From Rosa chinensis (taxonomy: Eukaryota; Streptophyta; Magnoliopsida; Rosales; Rosaceae), in NCBI RefSeq assembly GCF_002994745.2, contig NC_037088.1, forward strand, positions 3,787,001-3,851,000: DNA of 64,000 nt. The letters are read 5' to 3'. The notes under the pieces were generated by a model. The model made no database searches. It saw only the letters and a list, made by a program, of their open reading frames with translations, and had not been told where the DNA came from. The stretch's first letter is position 1. Each line of letters opens with the position of its first letter. Positions 48,018-59,469 of this stretch are shown here, in pieces. The translations under genes were made by a program, and so were the position numbers.

Positions 48018-48204
48018 GGGATCGTCTACAGTACATTAATGTATCGATACATTAAGTAGACTAGGTTCAATATAGAGGTAGACTAGCTCAGTACATAGGT
48101 AGACATGCATGGAGTTAGTCTACCCTTGTACCGAGCTAGTCTACTTCTGTATTGAACCTAGTCTACTTGATGTATCGGTACATTAATGTATTGAAGTATT
48201 TTCC
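48018..48204. mobile_element. Foldback MITE with 9-bp target duplication (MULE-type), 187 bp
   Basis: The sequence folds on itself almost end to end: TACATTAATGTATCGATACATTAAGTAGACTAGGTTCAATA on the left is mirrored on the right, with the centre near 48098. A perfect 9-bp duplication tttatagat (48009-48017 and 48205-48213) points to Mutator-type mobilisation. The neighbouring tandem unit has an empty site. Confidence 0.85.
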
Positions 48205-48213
48205 TTTATAGAT

Positions 48214-48555
48214 AGGTACGAAATAGATTTCAAATGTTAGAATATTCATATGATATTTGAAAAGAGAAAACACTTGAAATGTCTAATATGTGACTAAAAT
48301 TGGGTCACAAATGATGTGGCATCTGTCATGTCAAATGTCATGTCTTCATTTCTAACGTACTAATGTCTTATAGTTGATACTTTCTTCTATATTTATAGAT
48401 AGGTACAAAATAGATTTCAAATATTAGAATATTCATATGATATTTGAAAAGGGAAAACACTTGAGATGTCAAATATGTGACTAAAATTGAGTTACAAATG
48501 TTGTGGCATCTGTCATATCAAATGTCATGTCCTCATTTCTAACGTACTAATGTCT
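48214..48555. repeat. Tandem duplication, 187-bp period (two units, second partial)
   Basis: AGGTACGAAATAGATTTCAAAT at 48214 recurs at 48401, and both continue through ATTCATATGATATTTGAAAA and ATGTCATGTC. The unit border carries the MITE target sequence. Confidence 0.85.
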
Positions 48556-49839
48556 AGCATAATGATTTGTTATCTACCAAATTAGATGTCACGACATTTA
48601 GAACTCAAATTTGATACAAAAAGTTGAGAATTGTAGAACTACTCTTTGAAAATCGAAGGATTAAATGTTAAGTTATAGGACTATGTGTTGTAATTCATAC
48701 TTTTTTTTTTTTGATGAACATATATCACTGTATATGCATATGAAATTATGAAGAGAATGAATCTCAGGCAATAGAACTTTGTTAGTCCCACTTTTGGCTG
48801 TCATACCAGAAACGTACAATCAGTGTTGTCAGCCAGAACTTTTGCACCTTTTCTTTTGTACAAAAGATCGGACTTGCATATACCCCTGCTTCAAAGGCTA
48901 TTTGGCTATTAGCTTATATTCAGCACATCTTTGTATGCAAATGTAGCTATAGTTTGAGATTTTCCTTCTTAGTTTCTTGGGCTTATCATTTCATTTACTT
49001 GTTTATGCAGGTATCATTTCCCTTTTCTTTCTGTTATCATTATCAATATACTGTGTTGACTACTAATAGTATAGTATGTTTTCCTCGGTTGGAAACTTTA
49101 ATTGTATTGCTTTCATGGTGACTAATAGTATAGCATGTTTTCCACGGTTGGAATGACTAATAGTACAACATGTTTTCCTCGGTTGAAATTTTAAAATATA
49201 TTACTCTCAAGGAATTTAAAAGAAGATACGTGTTGTGGCAACATAAGTCTCGTGGTCTATTCATGGGTGAGACAGAGTATTATTTTCCTAACTTAACCAC
49301 CTTACATCAACCGGTGTGGGGTTTTGTCCCAAAAATGCCTCTGTACTATTAAGAATAATTCAACCATTTATATTTTTTATGTTGTTATGTCTCATTTCTG
49401 ATGTGAGATTTTATCATTTTCACATTCTGATTTGTACCGAGCCACACAACTCCAATAATAGGTTCATTTTGCTTATTGAAACTTTGGTTTAATTGATGCA
49501 GGATCTCTCATAGATGGGATGATATTTAGAGATGTTGCAAACGCACATATTCTAGCATTTGAGAATCCTTCCCTGCTCTCAATCTTCTGGGAAAGTAAGC
49601 TTCTAACTAAATTGCAGGAACTTTTAATCATATGAAATATGTGGAATAACATTATTCATCATTACATATATTGCTACATAGGACAAGCATCTAAGTTTAC
49701 CTCAGAATGCCCAATTGAAATTCACCAGAAAAAAAAATCCAAAAACGGAAACCTAGCCAAGAAAGTAGAGTGGAAACAATAGATATATAAGAACAAATCC
49801 GGGAGCAGATCACCCAAGTGAATCCAGATGCCTTCAAGT
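48500..49839. repeat. CHS 3' flank, duplicated at 57270-58152 and 63192-63795
   Basis: Blocks such as GGGAATTGTAGAACTGCTCTTT, CTTTTGGTACAAAAGA, GGGCTTATCATTTCATTTAC and ACTAATAGTATAGCATGTTTT appear in the same order beside the second CHS copy. Inside the block, three short ACTAATAGTA...GTTTTCC...GGTTG units lie at about 49060-49190. Confidence 0.75.
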
Positions 49840-51215
<1,376 letters not shown>

Positions 51216-51350
51216 TTTGATATCTCAGAGAAGTGTCGAGTCAAGATCAAAATGGGGAGGCGGGAGGAACAAGGATGGATTGAGCTGTTTGTTTTGTGTT
51301 ACAGTAGGAAGGAAAAATGTTAGAATATAATGGTATTAGAAATGGAGTTG

Positions 51351-51358
51351 TATTTATA
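51351..51358 (-). promoter_or_regulatory. CHS TATA box
   Basis: On the minus strand TATAAATA lies 136 bp before the CHS ATG, within CATATATAAATACAAC. This implies a start of transcription near 51320 and a leader of about 100 nt. Confidence 0.7.
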
Positions 51359-51440
51359 TATGAAAAATAGAGAGGATTGATGGGTAGCTGGGGGGTCACA
51401 TGCCTGCCCAATCGCCTTGTTAGAAACCATCAGCCAATGG

Positions 51441-51446
51441 CACGTG
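51441..51446 (-). promoter_or_regulatory. G-box and CCAAT in the CHS promoter
   Basis: CACGTG lies about 83 bp upstream of the TATA box, beside a plus-strand CCAAT (51434-51438). A CCTACC core, as in H-box/AC elements, lies at 51507-51512. G-box plus MYB-type sites form the classic light- and MYB-responsive arrangement of CHS promoters; function here is inferred. Confidence 0.55.
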
Positions 51447-51512
51447 CATGGTTTTTTGTGTGATCAAAATCCACATGATTTGGAATGTGCATGGTCTTTC
51501 GTCGTGCCTACC

Positions 51513-52196
51513 AAACAAAAGGCCTGTTTAAATTCAACAGTCGTCTTTATTTTTAATTCAAATTTTAATTTGACATATGAATTTATTTTGATAGAGCAAC
51601 AGTACCATACGGATCATAATCAATGAAATTGTATTAGAAGGTTTCGCATATATCAAACATATAAGTGATTTTAATATTATTGAGTGAGTTTTTATTCATC
51701 TAAGAATACGATCATATTTTAATGTTTGATTTACTTAAACTGAAAGATTATTAATTATAGGTTTATCGACTTCATTGTCATTAATAACAGTGCTGCTACT
51801 CTACAAAAAAAATATAAAATAAATAAATAAATTGAAGTAATTTTACTTTTAGATAAAAATACCAAAAAATCAAAAGATATCGGCAAATTGATTATTATCA
51901 GTTTTATTTCTTGGTGTTAGCTAGACAGAGTGACATAGATTATAGTATAGTATATAGATGGCTAGTTAAGCAAGTGGGTCATTGACTGGGGTCGCTAGAA
52001 GATGGTTATGATAGGCGTAGGTGAGAGGAGTGGGTTTCATTTATATGGCATGGGCAGAGTAAAAAGAGAGGTGGTAGCTGCAATTCATGTACTTGACCAG
52101 TGCATTATTGCAAAGCGCTCACAAGTCTCAACTACCAAAACCAAATGCCTTGCCTTTCACTGCAATGTATAATGTGATAGCCATGGCATCAAAAAA
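51513..52196. other. Distal CHS upstream region; nothing else recognised
   Basis: AT-rich sequence between the CHS promoter and a Copia fragment. No frame or repeat here supports a gene. Confidence 0.5.
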
Positions 52197-53812
52197 TGAA
52201 CTAGGGTTTCGTAGAGAGAAAGAAGAAGGAAAAGATACTGAGACAAAAGGAATCTACTAACTGTTTTGTTTTAATCAAAAGCTTCGTTACAGAGAAATGA
52301 GAAAGTTTAGCTATATATATATACTACATAGCTAACTAACTAACTAATCCAGCAGCTAACTAAATAAAGCTAACTGACTAATACAGCTGGAAAGAATGGA
52401 AATGCTGCAACGTGTCCTCAAGTCTCTGAAATCTTCCAGATTCTGTTAAGTCTAACAACAGATTCTGTTAGAACTAACAGTACTGTTAACACCCCTCCTC
52501 AAGCTCAGCTAGGGTGGCTAGTTTGAGATTGATACAATGAGTGCGAAAGATTGGTGAAGGTAACCCTTTTGTTAAAATGTCTGCAGTATGTTCTGTAGTA
52601 GATAGCAGTATGTTCTGTAGTAGATACATATTCAAGGTACAAATCATAGCGTTGAACACGCTCCCGAACAAAATGAAAATCATTATCCAAGTGTTTAATC
52701 TTAGAATGAAACACTGGATTTGAAGCTAGAGCCAATGCAGACAGGTTATCACACTTAAGTAAGGGGGCTCTAGGAATTGGAACCTTCAAATCACAAAGTA
52801 AATGTCTAATCCAACTTATTTCAGCTGCAATATTAGCTAAGCTTCTATACTCAGATTCAGTTGAACTTCGAGACACAATACCTTGTTTCTTTGACTGCCA
52901 TGAAACTGGACACATACCAAGATATACTACAAATCCAGTGGTTGAACGTCTTTGAATAACTTCTCCTGCCCAATAGGCATCACAAAATGCCTTGACACAA
53001 ACTACATTGTTAAGTGCATTAGCTGAGTTGTAAAACAAACCTTTATGAGCAGTGCCATGTAGATATCTTAGTATCCTCTTGACTACACCAAAGTGAATGT
53101 CTGTAGCAGTTGTCAAAAACTGACAAATAGTGTTCACTGCATAAGCAATATCTAGTCGTGTAAAGGTGAGATATTGTAAGGCTCCTACAATGCTTCTGTA
53201 CATAGTTGGATCTTTGAGAGGCACACCTTGATCTTTTGTCATTTGATAATGAGGAAGACAAGGGGAACTGCAAGGTCGAACTGTATCAATTCCTGCCTTT
53301 ACAAGAAGATCATTAGCATATTTAGCTTGACTTAGAAAAATTCCTTGTTTGACTCTAGTAACTTCCAATCCCAAAAAGTATGTTAAAGGACCAAGATCTT
53401 TCATGTCAAACACCATACTCAACTCAGATATAACCTCATGAATTCATGTGGTATCTGAACCAGTGATCACAATATCATCCACATATAGTAATAAGGCCAC
53501 CATTCCTGCAGAAGTATGTCTAACAAAGAGACTTGGATTAGAATGTGAGAAAACAAATCCCAAACTTGGTAGGAAACTTGTGAACTTCTCATTCCAGGCT
53601 TTAGAGCTTGCTTTAAGCCATATAGAGATTTCTTTAATAGGCATACATAATCAATGTGTACTGGATCAACAAAACTTTGAGGTTGAGCCATATAGACTTC
53701 TTCTTTCAAATCCCCATGTAAAAAGGCATTTTTAACATCCAATTGCCTTAATTCCCAATTGTTCATAGCTGCAAGTGCTAGAATAATTCTTACAGTACTG
53801 TGCCTTACCGAG
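52197..53812 (-). mobile_element. 5'-truncated Copia fragment with 3' LTR
   Basis: On the minus strand the reverse transcriptase begins abruptly near 53812 and runs through RNase H. A purine tract (TTGAGGAGGGG) and a probable 3' LTR follow, starting TGTTAACAGTACTGTT near 52496 and ending about 52197. There is no 5' LTR, gag or integrase. The LTR outer border is my estimate from a TTCA end. The sequence is a different Copia family from the other two. Confidence 0.75.
52505..53812 (-). pseudogene. Copia reverse transcriptase/RNase H remnant
   Basis: The RT palm reads [21 protein letters not shown] (53760-53700) and [15 protein letters not shown] (near 53460), an intact YVDD. RNase H reads VCVKAFCDAYWAGE, RRSTTGFVVYLG and SSTESEYRSLANIAAE. 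One frameshift lies near 53600, another break near 53440. A small tandem duplication (GTATGTTCTGTAGTAGATA, 52585-52625) disrupts the last 40 codons. The part upstream of LRQLDV is cut off. Confidence 0.85.
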
Positions 53813-54569
53813 AGTCTTCAAGAGCATGCAAGTACCTAAATTTGGACATTATTGAGAATGTATTGTTTTGTTGTTGTGTTGTTATATACCGTTTTACTTC
53901 TTGCTACTCTAAAATTATTGCAGGCTGCCCCATGCATTACAACTGACCCCTTGCTTGTGTTGGTATACCTTTGGGTTGATCATGAATTAAATGCAATCAA
54001 TTTTTAAAGTTTCTATAAGGTTAGGTTTGCTTGGCTTGTGTTAGGTTGTTTTCCATTGTGATACTTGGTCTTTTTCATGTCACAAGCAGTCGTTAAAGGA
54101 AATCTCTCTCTCTCTCTATCATTCAATACTTGGATTGTTGTTGTGTAAGAGGCAATTTCCAATAACACAAAGCAATTCATCAAATACTTAGTATATCATT
54201 GTTCCGTGTTAGTTCATGTATTTTACAGATTTTGATGTTTCAGTTGCAAACTCATTCTATGTGAGAACAAAATCTAGTCTTTCAGTATTCAGTCAGGTCT
54301 TTCTTAATAGAGATGTAGAAAAAGTTATATCCATTATATTTGGCCATTTTTGTTCAGTACAAGTGATTGGGTTGTTGATGACTTAGGCAGGCAGCATTAT
54401 TTTATTTTATTTTTTGTTACAGAAGGGAATTGTTATTGAGTGTCTAAACTACTAAGTGTTTCTTTTCATCATTTTGCCCTTTGAACTTTTTATACTCTTG
54501 AATGTGCCAAGTAGTAACATTGCTTTTATATTCATCAACATGTATTTGAGCCCTTGAGAGGCAGTAATT
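53813..54569. other. Intergenic, no gene recognised
   Basis: AT-rich sequence with a short (CT)n run near 54100-54120. No frame carries a recognisable domain. Confidence 0.5.
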
Positions 54570-54691
54570 GTTGCTCAGGAAGTTGTCAATACAATGGCTG
54601 CGAAGGGATATGATTTGGGACAAGATGCATTAATCAAGGCCAAAAGCTTATGATGAGTCCTACCAAGTATCAGCTACTTCATAAAACTATA
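54570..54691 (+). pseudogene. BPA1-like (ACD11-binding RRM protein) fragment
   Basis: The plus strand reads AQEVVNTMAAKGYDLGQDAL then IKAKSL and a stop. In another frame YDESYQVSATS follows. This resembles the C-terminal part of plant BPA1-type proteins (VV..M.AKGF.LGKDA..KAK.FDE.HQ). It is a single frame-shifted exon relic, cut by a solo LTR at 54692. Only about 35 residues support the call. Confidence 0.5.
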
Positions 54692-55201
54692 TGTTAATGC
54701 TCAAAGTCCGGCGGTAGCCGATCTTTCGTTTAACGCGGGTCCGGTGGGCGGACCGCTACTCTGAGGACTTGATGGCCTTCGCTAGCTGTCACACGAGAGA
54801 CAGGGCGTCAGAGGGAGACCGTGTTGGGCGGTCTTCACTTCTCCGATGCCTAAGTCAGTCAGTGTATATAGGTAGCATAACAATAAATGAGTAGTAAAAT
54901 GCGTAATTAATGAGGAGAGATGAGAGAACCATTTATAGGTGAGGAGAAGGTTGATCTTCTTCTTGTTTTCAATGTGGGACTGATGTGCTTCGATTCCTAG
55001 CGTCTGGAGCTTCTGATGCTATCTTGGCACGGCTCGTGGCGGCGCGTCAGCGGTGATCTGGGGGCGATTCGGGGCTCAAGCGGTAGCCCATCTGGCCGTG
55101 TTTCCGTAGGTCACTCCTTTGGTGGGAGTTGGTACCTCTGGCGGTACAATGAGCGTGGCTCATTATAGCTAATCATGCTTGCAAATGCACATGTAGGTAC
55201 A
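54692..55201. mobile_element. Solo LTR, 510 bp
   Basis: It starts TGTTAATGCTCAAAG and ends GTAGGTACA, with a perfect 5-bp duplication ctata (54687-54691 and 55202-55206). No internal domain or second LTR is seen. It is GC-richer than its surroundings, with repeated GGCGG motifs. Confidence 0.8.
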
Positions 55202-55206
55202 CTATA

Positions 55207-55569
55207 TTTTTCTCTTTACAGAGGGGAGAGTTATCAAGGGGACACCTCCATCGATATGAGCAAGCACCATATGCCCAGAATGTAGTTGAGATAGAGAAAA
55301 AAAAATTTTCCAATCACCAAGTATGTATTTCAATGTATACTTTGCATATCACACATGAGCTCAGATGTATGACCTTCGTTTCTTTAAAGCTTAATTATCT
55401 TGTAAACTTTCGTATAACCTTCATTTCTTTTGTAACATTCATGAATGTATCATTCCCTTTTGTATAAGTTGCATTCCTTTTTGTATAGCTATAAAAAATA
55501 AAAAATAAAAAATAAAAAATAAAAAATAAAATGCATTTTGCATGCCCATTTTTTTATTTATTTAAAAAT
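55207..55569. other. Intergenic between solo LTR and CACTA end
   Basis: Contains a (AAAAAT)n microsatellite at 55492-55530 and otherwise nothing that supports a gene. Confidence 0.5.
55492..55530. repeat. (AAAAAT)n microsatellite
   Basis: About six AAAAAT units in tandem. Confidence 0.85.
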
Positions 55570-55874
55570 ACTACCTTTGCGACGGCATTTTTGCCGTAGC
55601 AAATTTCTTTTGGCAACGGCAAAAAAACTTCAGTAGCGATTGGTGGTGTTGCCATTGGTATTTGGGACGGAATTTTTCAGTCGCAAAATTCTTACAACGG
55701 CAAATGGTTTGCCGTCGCTAATAATCTTGACACGGCGCATTTGTCATGGCAAATACTATTGGCGACGACACCAATTGCGTCTGAAGCATTGCCGTCGCCA
55801 ATGCTCTTTTGCGACGGTAAAAGAGGCTTTTGCCACGGCATGGCACCGTGGCTGTTGCAATTTTTTTTGTAGTG
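55570..55874 (-). mobile_element. CACTA (En/Spm) element, one end with subterminal repeats
   Basis: On the minus strand the terminus reads CACTACAAAAAAAATTGC from 55874 inward, the CACTA signature. Inside are about a dozen copies, in both orientations, of a GCGACGGC/GCCGTCGC core, as in En/Spm transposase-binding regions. No opposite terminus or transposase gene lies to the left within the window, so this is one end of a truncated copy. Confidence 0.75.
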
Positions 55875-55900
55875 ATGGAAAATTGTTCTAGATAATTGCT

Positions 55901-55919
55901 GGGGGGGGGGGGGGGGGGG
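55901..55919. repeat. Homopolymer of 19 G
   Basis: An uninterrupted run of G immediately beside the CACTA end. Its length may be unreliable for sequencing reasons. Confidence 0.8.
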
Positions 55920-55949
55920 CAGCCGAGCAGGCATAAACAGAGCCATGAG

Positions 55950-56135
55950 CTATAGAACTTCCAGCTGAGTTTTCACTCTAATCGCTTGGTTTTCCAAATC
56001 CACTGAATCAGCAGGGTCAGCAAACAAATATATCTCTTCATCATAAACACAATCTTTCCTCTCGAGTGACAGTAGACCAAGTGTCAGGGATGCACAAGGA
56101 TTTACATCACTCATCTGTGCTGTAGCTTCATGCAA
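55950..56135 (-). CDS. Unassigned coding-like segment
   Basis: A 61-codon minus-strand frame with normal protein-like composition: SLTLGLLSLERKDCVYDEE, then YLFADPADSVDLENQ, ending at a stop. I do not recognise it. The ATG at 56135 need not be the start; an upstream exon is possible because CTACAG and CACAG just inside could be acceptors. It lies 217 bp from a second coding-like minus-strand exon at 56352-56540. Both may be remains of one gene interrupted by the CACTA and LTR insertions to the left. Confidence 0.4.
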   Translation of the reverse strand: MHEATAQMSDVNPCASLTLGLLSLERKDCVYDEEIYLFADPADSVDLENQAIRVKTQLEVL

Positions 56136-56351
56136 AGACGGGAAAATTGCATGTACAGTGATCAGCTAGCAAACATAATAATCGATATTACATCGATCAG
56201 TGCTCCCGCATACCACTCACTCGATCATAACCCACTTATCGCATACCTGTTCTGAACCAGACTTGATTTGCATGCATGGAGCTGATTTCTTTTTTTTTTT
56301 AATCAAGGGGCACATGATCGAGTGACATGACTATCAGCTGGGACTTTCACT

Positions 56352-56540
56352 TCAACCCAGCCATGCATCATCTTCACTGGTGCTTAAGTTATTGCCATTT
56401 CTTAGGTTTTCTTCAAATACGTCCTTGAGAGATTCATTTGAATTTGCCGAACCAACTTCTTCGTTATCAGCTGTGTGAAGCACTTCTTCATCTCTAGAAG
56501 CAGTTCCGCAGAGAACAGTACATAGATACTTGTTGTCACT
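56352..56540 (-). CDS. Unassigned terminal-exon-like segment
   Basis: After a good acceptor (TGATTTCCAG) the minus strand is open for 62 codons: SDNKYLCTVLCGTASRDEEV, then an acidic Asn/Ser/Glu stretch, ending SEDDAWLG and a TGA. Acidic C-termini with a final aromatic motif occur in many nuclear proteins; I cannot name the family. No start or upstream exon is visible to the right within about 700 bp. It might be the last exon of a gene whose other exons are lost. Confidence 0.4.
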   Translation of the reverse strand, partial: SDNKYLCTVLCGTASRDEEVLHTADNEEVGSANSNESLKDVFEENLRNGNNLSTSEDDAWLG

Positions 56541-57269
56541 CTGGAAATCAGGTGCTTATAGTTATATGGTATATCTTCATAGACTCGGGCAGTACTCCCA
56601 ACATAAATCTGCTTAACCTCATGTTTTAATTTTGTGTGAAATTAACACTGCAGTGCTTGGTCATGACTCATTTGTAAGGAGATTATGGAAGTATTGATTC
56701 TTTTCTACTTTGACCATTACACTTTTCTTGAAAGGGACACTGATGCATTTGGTATAATGAGGATGTCAAGAAGTTCTTATAGGCACCCTGATAAAAACAA
56801 AGCCGGTGGTACGTAAGCCCAAAAACCAGCCAAATTAAAAATAAAGTCATTGGCTTTGTGTTATGGATGCAAAGAAACGCATATTAGAGGAGGCCAACTA
56901 GCTAGTTGCCATGCATCAAGTAGTGGTATCAATGCCTGGACTATTCCAAGAAAACAACAAGCTAGATTGATACTAATGTAAATAGAAAGGATGTGGGAAA
57001 TCTTATTGCTTCTAAAAATTGATCTTTATGTTAGATCTGCATGTACCATACTATATATTATGGAACTTATATATATATATATATAATCTTTGCTACTAAA
57101 TCTCCTATAAACTAAGTATGAAACCCCTTTGAGTTGTGAAATGTAAATCTATCTTGCTCCAATGCTAGGCATGCGTGGTGAGCCCTTTCTATTTGCAAAA
57201 AGTACAATAATCTTTTGCAACTTTGTTTGTGTTATACACAGAACAATATGAGTACCATGCAAATTTGAG
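56541..57269. other. Intergenic, no gene recognised
   Basis: Includes a short (TA)n tract near 57068-57086. No frame or domain is supported. Confidence 0.5.
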
Positions 57270-58152
57270 TTACAAGATATGACATCTACCATATTAAATG
57301 TATTGTCCTTATTTCTAACATATCAATGTCAAACATGATGACGTGTCATCTACCATATTAGAAGCCACATCATTTTGAAATTCAAATTTGGTACAGAAAT
57401 TTGGGAATTGTAGAACTGCTCTTTAAAATTCGAAGGATTAAATTTTGCGAGTCAAGTTATAGAAAATGTGATAGTCAAATACATATCTACTTGTCCTTCT
57501 TACATTAAGAATGCTCGTGGACTCATGTTAGTCACCTCAGCATAGAACAAATTCTAGGCTAATGGTTTGTAGTTCATACTTAATGATGAATATATCACTG
57601 TATAAGCATATGAAGTGAATTAATTGAAGATAGTGATACTTTTTTGTACCACTTTTAGCTGTCATACGAGAAATGTAAAATCAGTACGTGTTGACAGCCA
57701 GACTTCTGCACTTTTTTCTTTTGGTACAAAAGATTGGACTTAAATTTTACCCCTGCCTCCAAGGTAAGGTATGAAGATCAGTTATTTTTCCAGCACATCT
57801 TGCATGCAAATGTAGCTATGGTTTGACTTTCTTTCTACGTTTCTTGGGCTTATCATTTCATTTACCTGTTTATGCAGTGTCATTTCCCTTCTCTCTCTGT
57901 TATCTACATTAATTTGCTGCATTGACAACTAATAGTATAGCATATTTTCCTCGGTTGAAATCCTTAATTGTGACACTTCCATGCTAATACAAAGAAGATA
58001 GGTATATCTGCTTATCGAAATTTTGGTTTAAATGATGCCGGAACTGAAACATTCTTAAATGTAGCTCATAGATATGGGTTGAAGTTTAGAGATGTTGCCA
58101 ATGCACATATTAATTCTAGCCCTGGAGAATCCTTCAGCTGGTGGGAGATATC
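57270..58152. repeat. Duplicated CHS flank (second copy, left part)
   Basis: Matches 48500-49600 in block order, with many substitutions and small indels. It resumes at 63192 after the Copia insertion. Confidence 0.75.
58041..58152 (+). pseudogene. SDR reductase exon 5 relic, second copy
   Basis: Reads GTETFLNVAHR, then FRDVANAHI, then decays into GESFSWWEI before the Copia insertion at 58153. It aligns with exon 5 relics at 49502 and 63346. The acceptor AG is mutated (GATGCCG where the others have GATGCAG), so it cannot be spliced normally. Confidence 0.7.
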
Positions 58153-58363
58153 TATTAGAAATGATATCTACCTTAATTGAATATCAAACAGATTTGATTT
58201 GTATAGGATTCTGCTTTGATTGTAATAGGTTGTATAGGATGTCTTTCCTTACTTAGTCTCCTAAACTGCTGGAGACTTCGTGTTGTTCAAGTATACCATT
58301 ATGTATATAATATCTATAATCAATAAAATGAAAGATATTCCCGCCAAATATCTTTTTTTTTTA
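58153..58363 (+). repeat. Copia (right) 5' LTR
   Basis: 211 bp, ending in a T-rich stretch that has replaced the usual CA end. Confidence 0.9.
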
Positions 58364-58375
58364 TGGTATCAGGGC
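58364..58375 (+). other. Copia (right) primer-binding site
   Basis: TGGTATCAGGGC immediately follows the LTR. TGGTATCAGAGC, complementary to initiator tRNA-Met, is the usual plant Copia primer site. Confidence 0.85.
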
Positions 58376-58457
58376 AGGATACGTCCTAGCTCTTTATCCT
58401 TCCTTTTCAACGCATCTGTTGCATCTTTGATTTCTTTTTCATTCCTTCATTAGCATC

Positions 58458-59283
58458 ATGACTGAGAACGATGTTGAATATTCAAGTTCTGTCCTCGATT
58501 CATCCAATCCTCTATTCCTTCATCATTCAGACCATCCAGGTCTATTGCTTGTTTCAAAGCGATTGAATGGTGACAATTATTATTCCTGGTGCCGTGCTAT
58601 GCGGATTTTATTGAGTGCTAAGAATAAGATTGGTTTTATTACCGGAAAAATATCGGAGCCTAATGAAGTCAATGATCCAGATAAACATGCTCTTTGGCAA
58701 CGGTGTAACGATATGGTGCTTTCATGGATACTCCAATCCTTAGAACCACCAGACTTGGCAGATTCAGTTCTCTCCTGCAATACTCCTCGTGCTATTTGGG
58801 AGGACCTTCGTGAGAGATTTTCTCTTGGTAATGCTTCTCATATTTTTCCAGATCCAACAAGACATATATAGGATTGAGCAGGGCCAAATGTCTGTTGCTG
58901 CGTATTATACGAAGTTGAAGGGGTTATGGGATGAGCTTTCTTCTTACAACTCAAATACTTGTACTTGTGGTGTTCAACAAGATCGCACCAAATTGATGCA
59001 GTTCCTCATGGGACTCAATGAAACATATTCAGATGCGCGTGGTCAGATATTATTAATGAACCCTTTGCCTTCAGTTCTTCAAGCCTATGCGGCCATTGCA
59101 CAACAAGAGAAACAGCGTGAATTGGCTTCGTCTATTCCTGTGCCGTCAAACATGGCAGCGATGATGGTTCATGGCACCACCAACAACATGATACCAAAGG
59201 GAAACTATCAAGGGAATCATAGCAAGGAGCCTTTTGAGTGCACTTACTGTGGAGGAGAATATCACAGAGAAGCAACATGTTAG
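58458..59283 (+). pseudogene. Copia gag (right element)
   Basis: Starts MTENDVEYSSSVLDS, with LNGDNYYSWCRAM and LSWILQSLEP typical of the Copia gag polypeptide domain. A frameshift near 58850 moves reading to the frame with YYTKLKGLWDELSSYN. A CCHC knuckle, CTYCGGEYHREATC, is complete, and the very next codon is a TAG (59282). Gag would bind and package element RNA. The frameshift and the stop make it defective. Confidence 0.88.
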
Positions 59284-59469
59284 AAGAAAAATGGTTATCC
59301 ACCTGGGCATCCAAAGCACAAGCCTGGAGAAGGGAACACCATCAATAAGAGTCGCAATTCACATCAAGGAAACAACAGCTACAAATCTGGTAACAATAGG
59401 AACAGGTCTAAGTCAACTCCTTTTGCCAATTTTGTTGATTCAAATACATCTGTTCCCACTTTTCAAGAG

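Larger units (their letters stand above)
47214..49594 (+). pseudogene. CCR-like/phenylacetaldehyde-reductase-like SDR pseudogene, 3' exons
   Basis: Continues the gene broken at 32780. Exon 3 resumes at 47219 (FCERSQ) and ends at a donor at 47238. Exon 4 (47448-47630) reads WCVVSKILAEEAAWEFAKQN, then after frame decay PTVNTSMEPLLRLING. The family's catalytic YxxxK Tyr (WYxxSK) is Cys here, so the proton-relay residue is lost. Exon 5 (49502-49594) reads FRDVANAHILAFENPS, then diverges. A 187-bp MITE sits in the intron between. It ends 246 bp from the CHS stop, tail-to-tail. Two more copies of exon 5 occur at 58041 and 63346. Confidence 0.78.
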
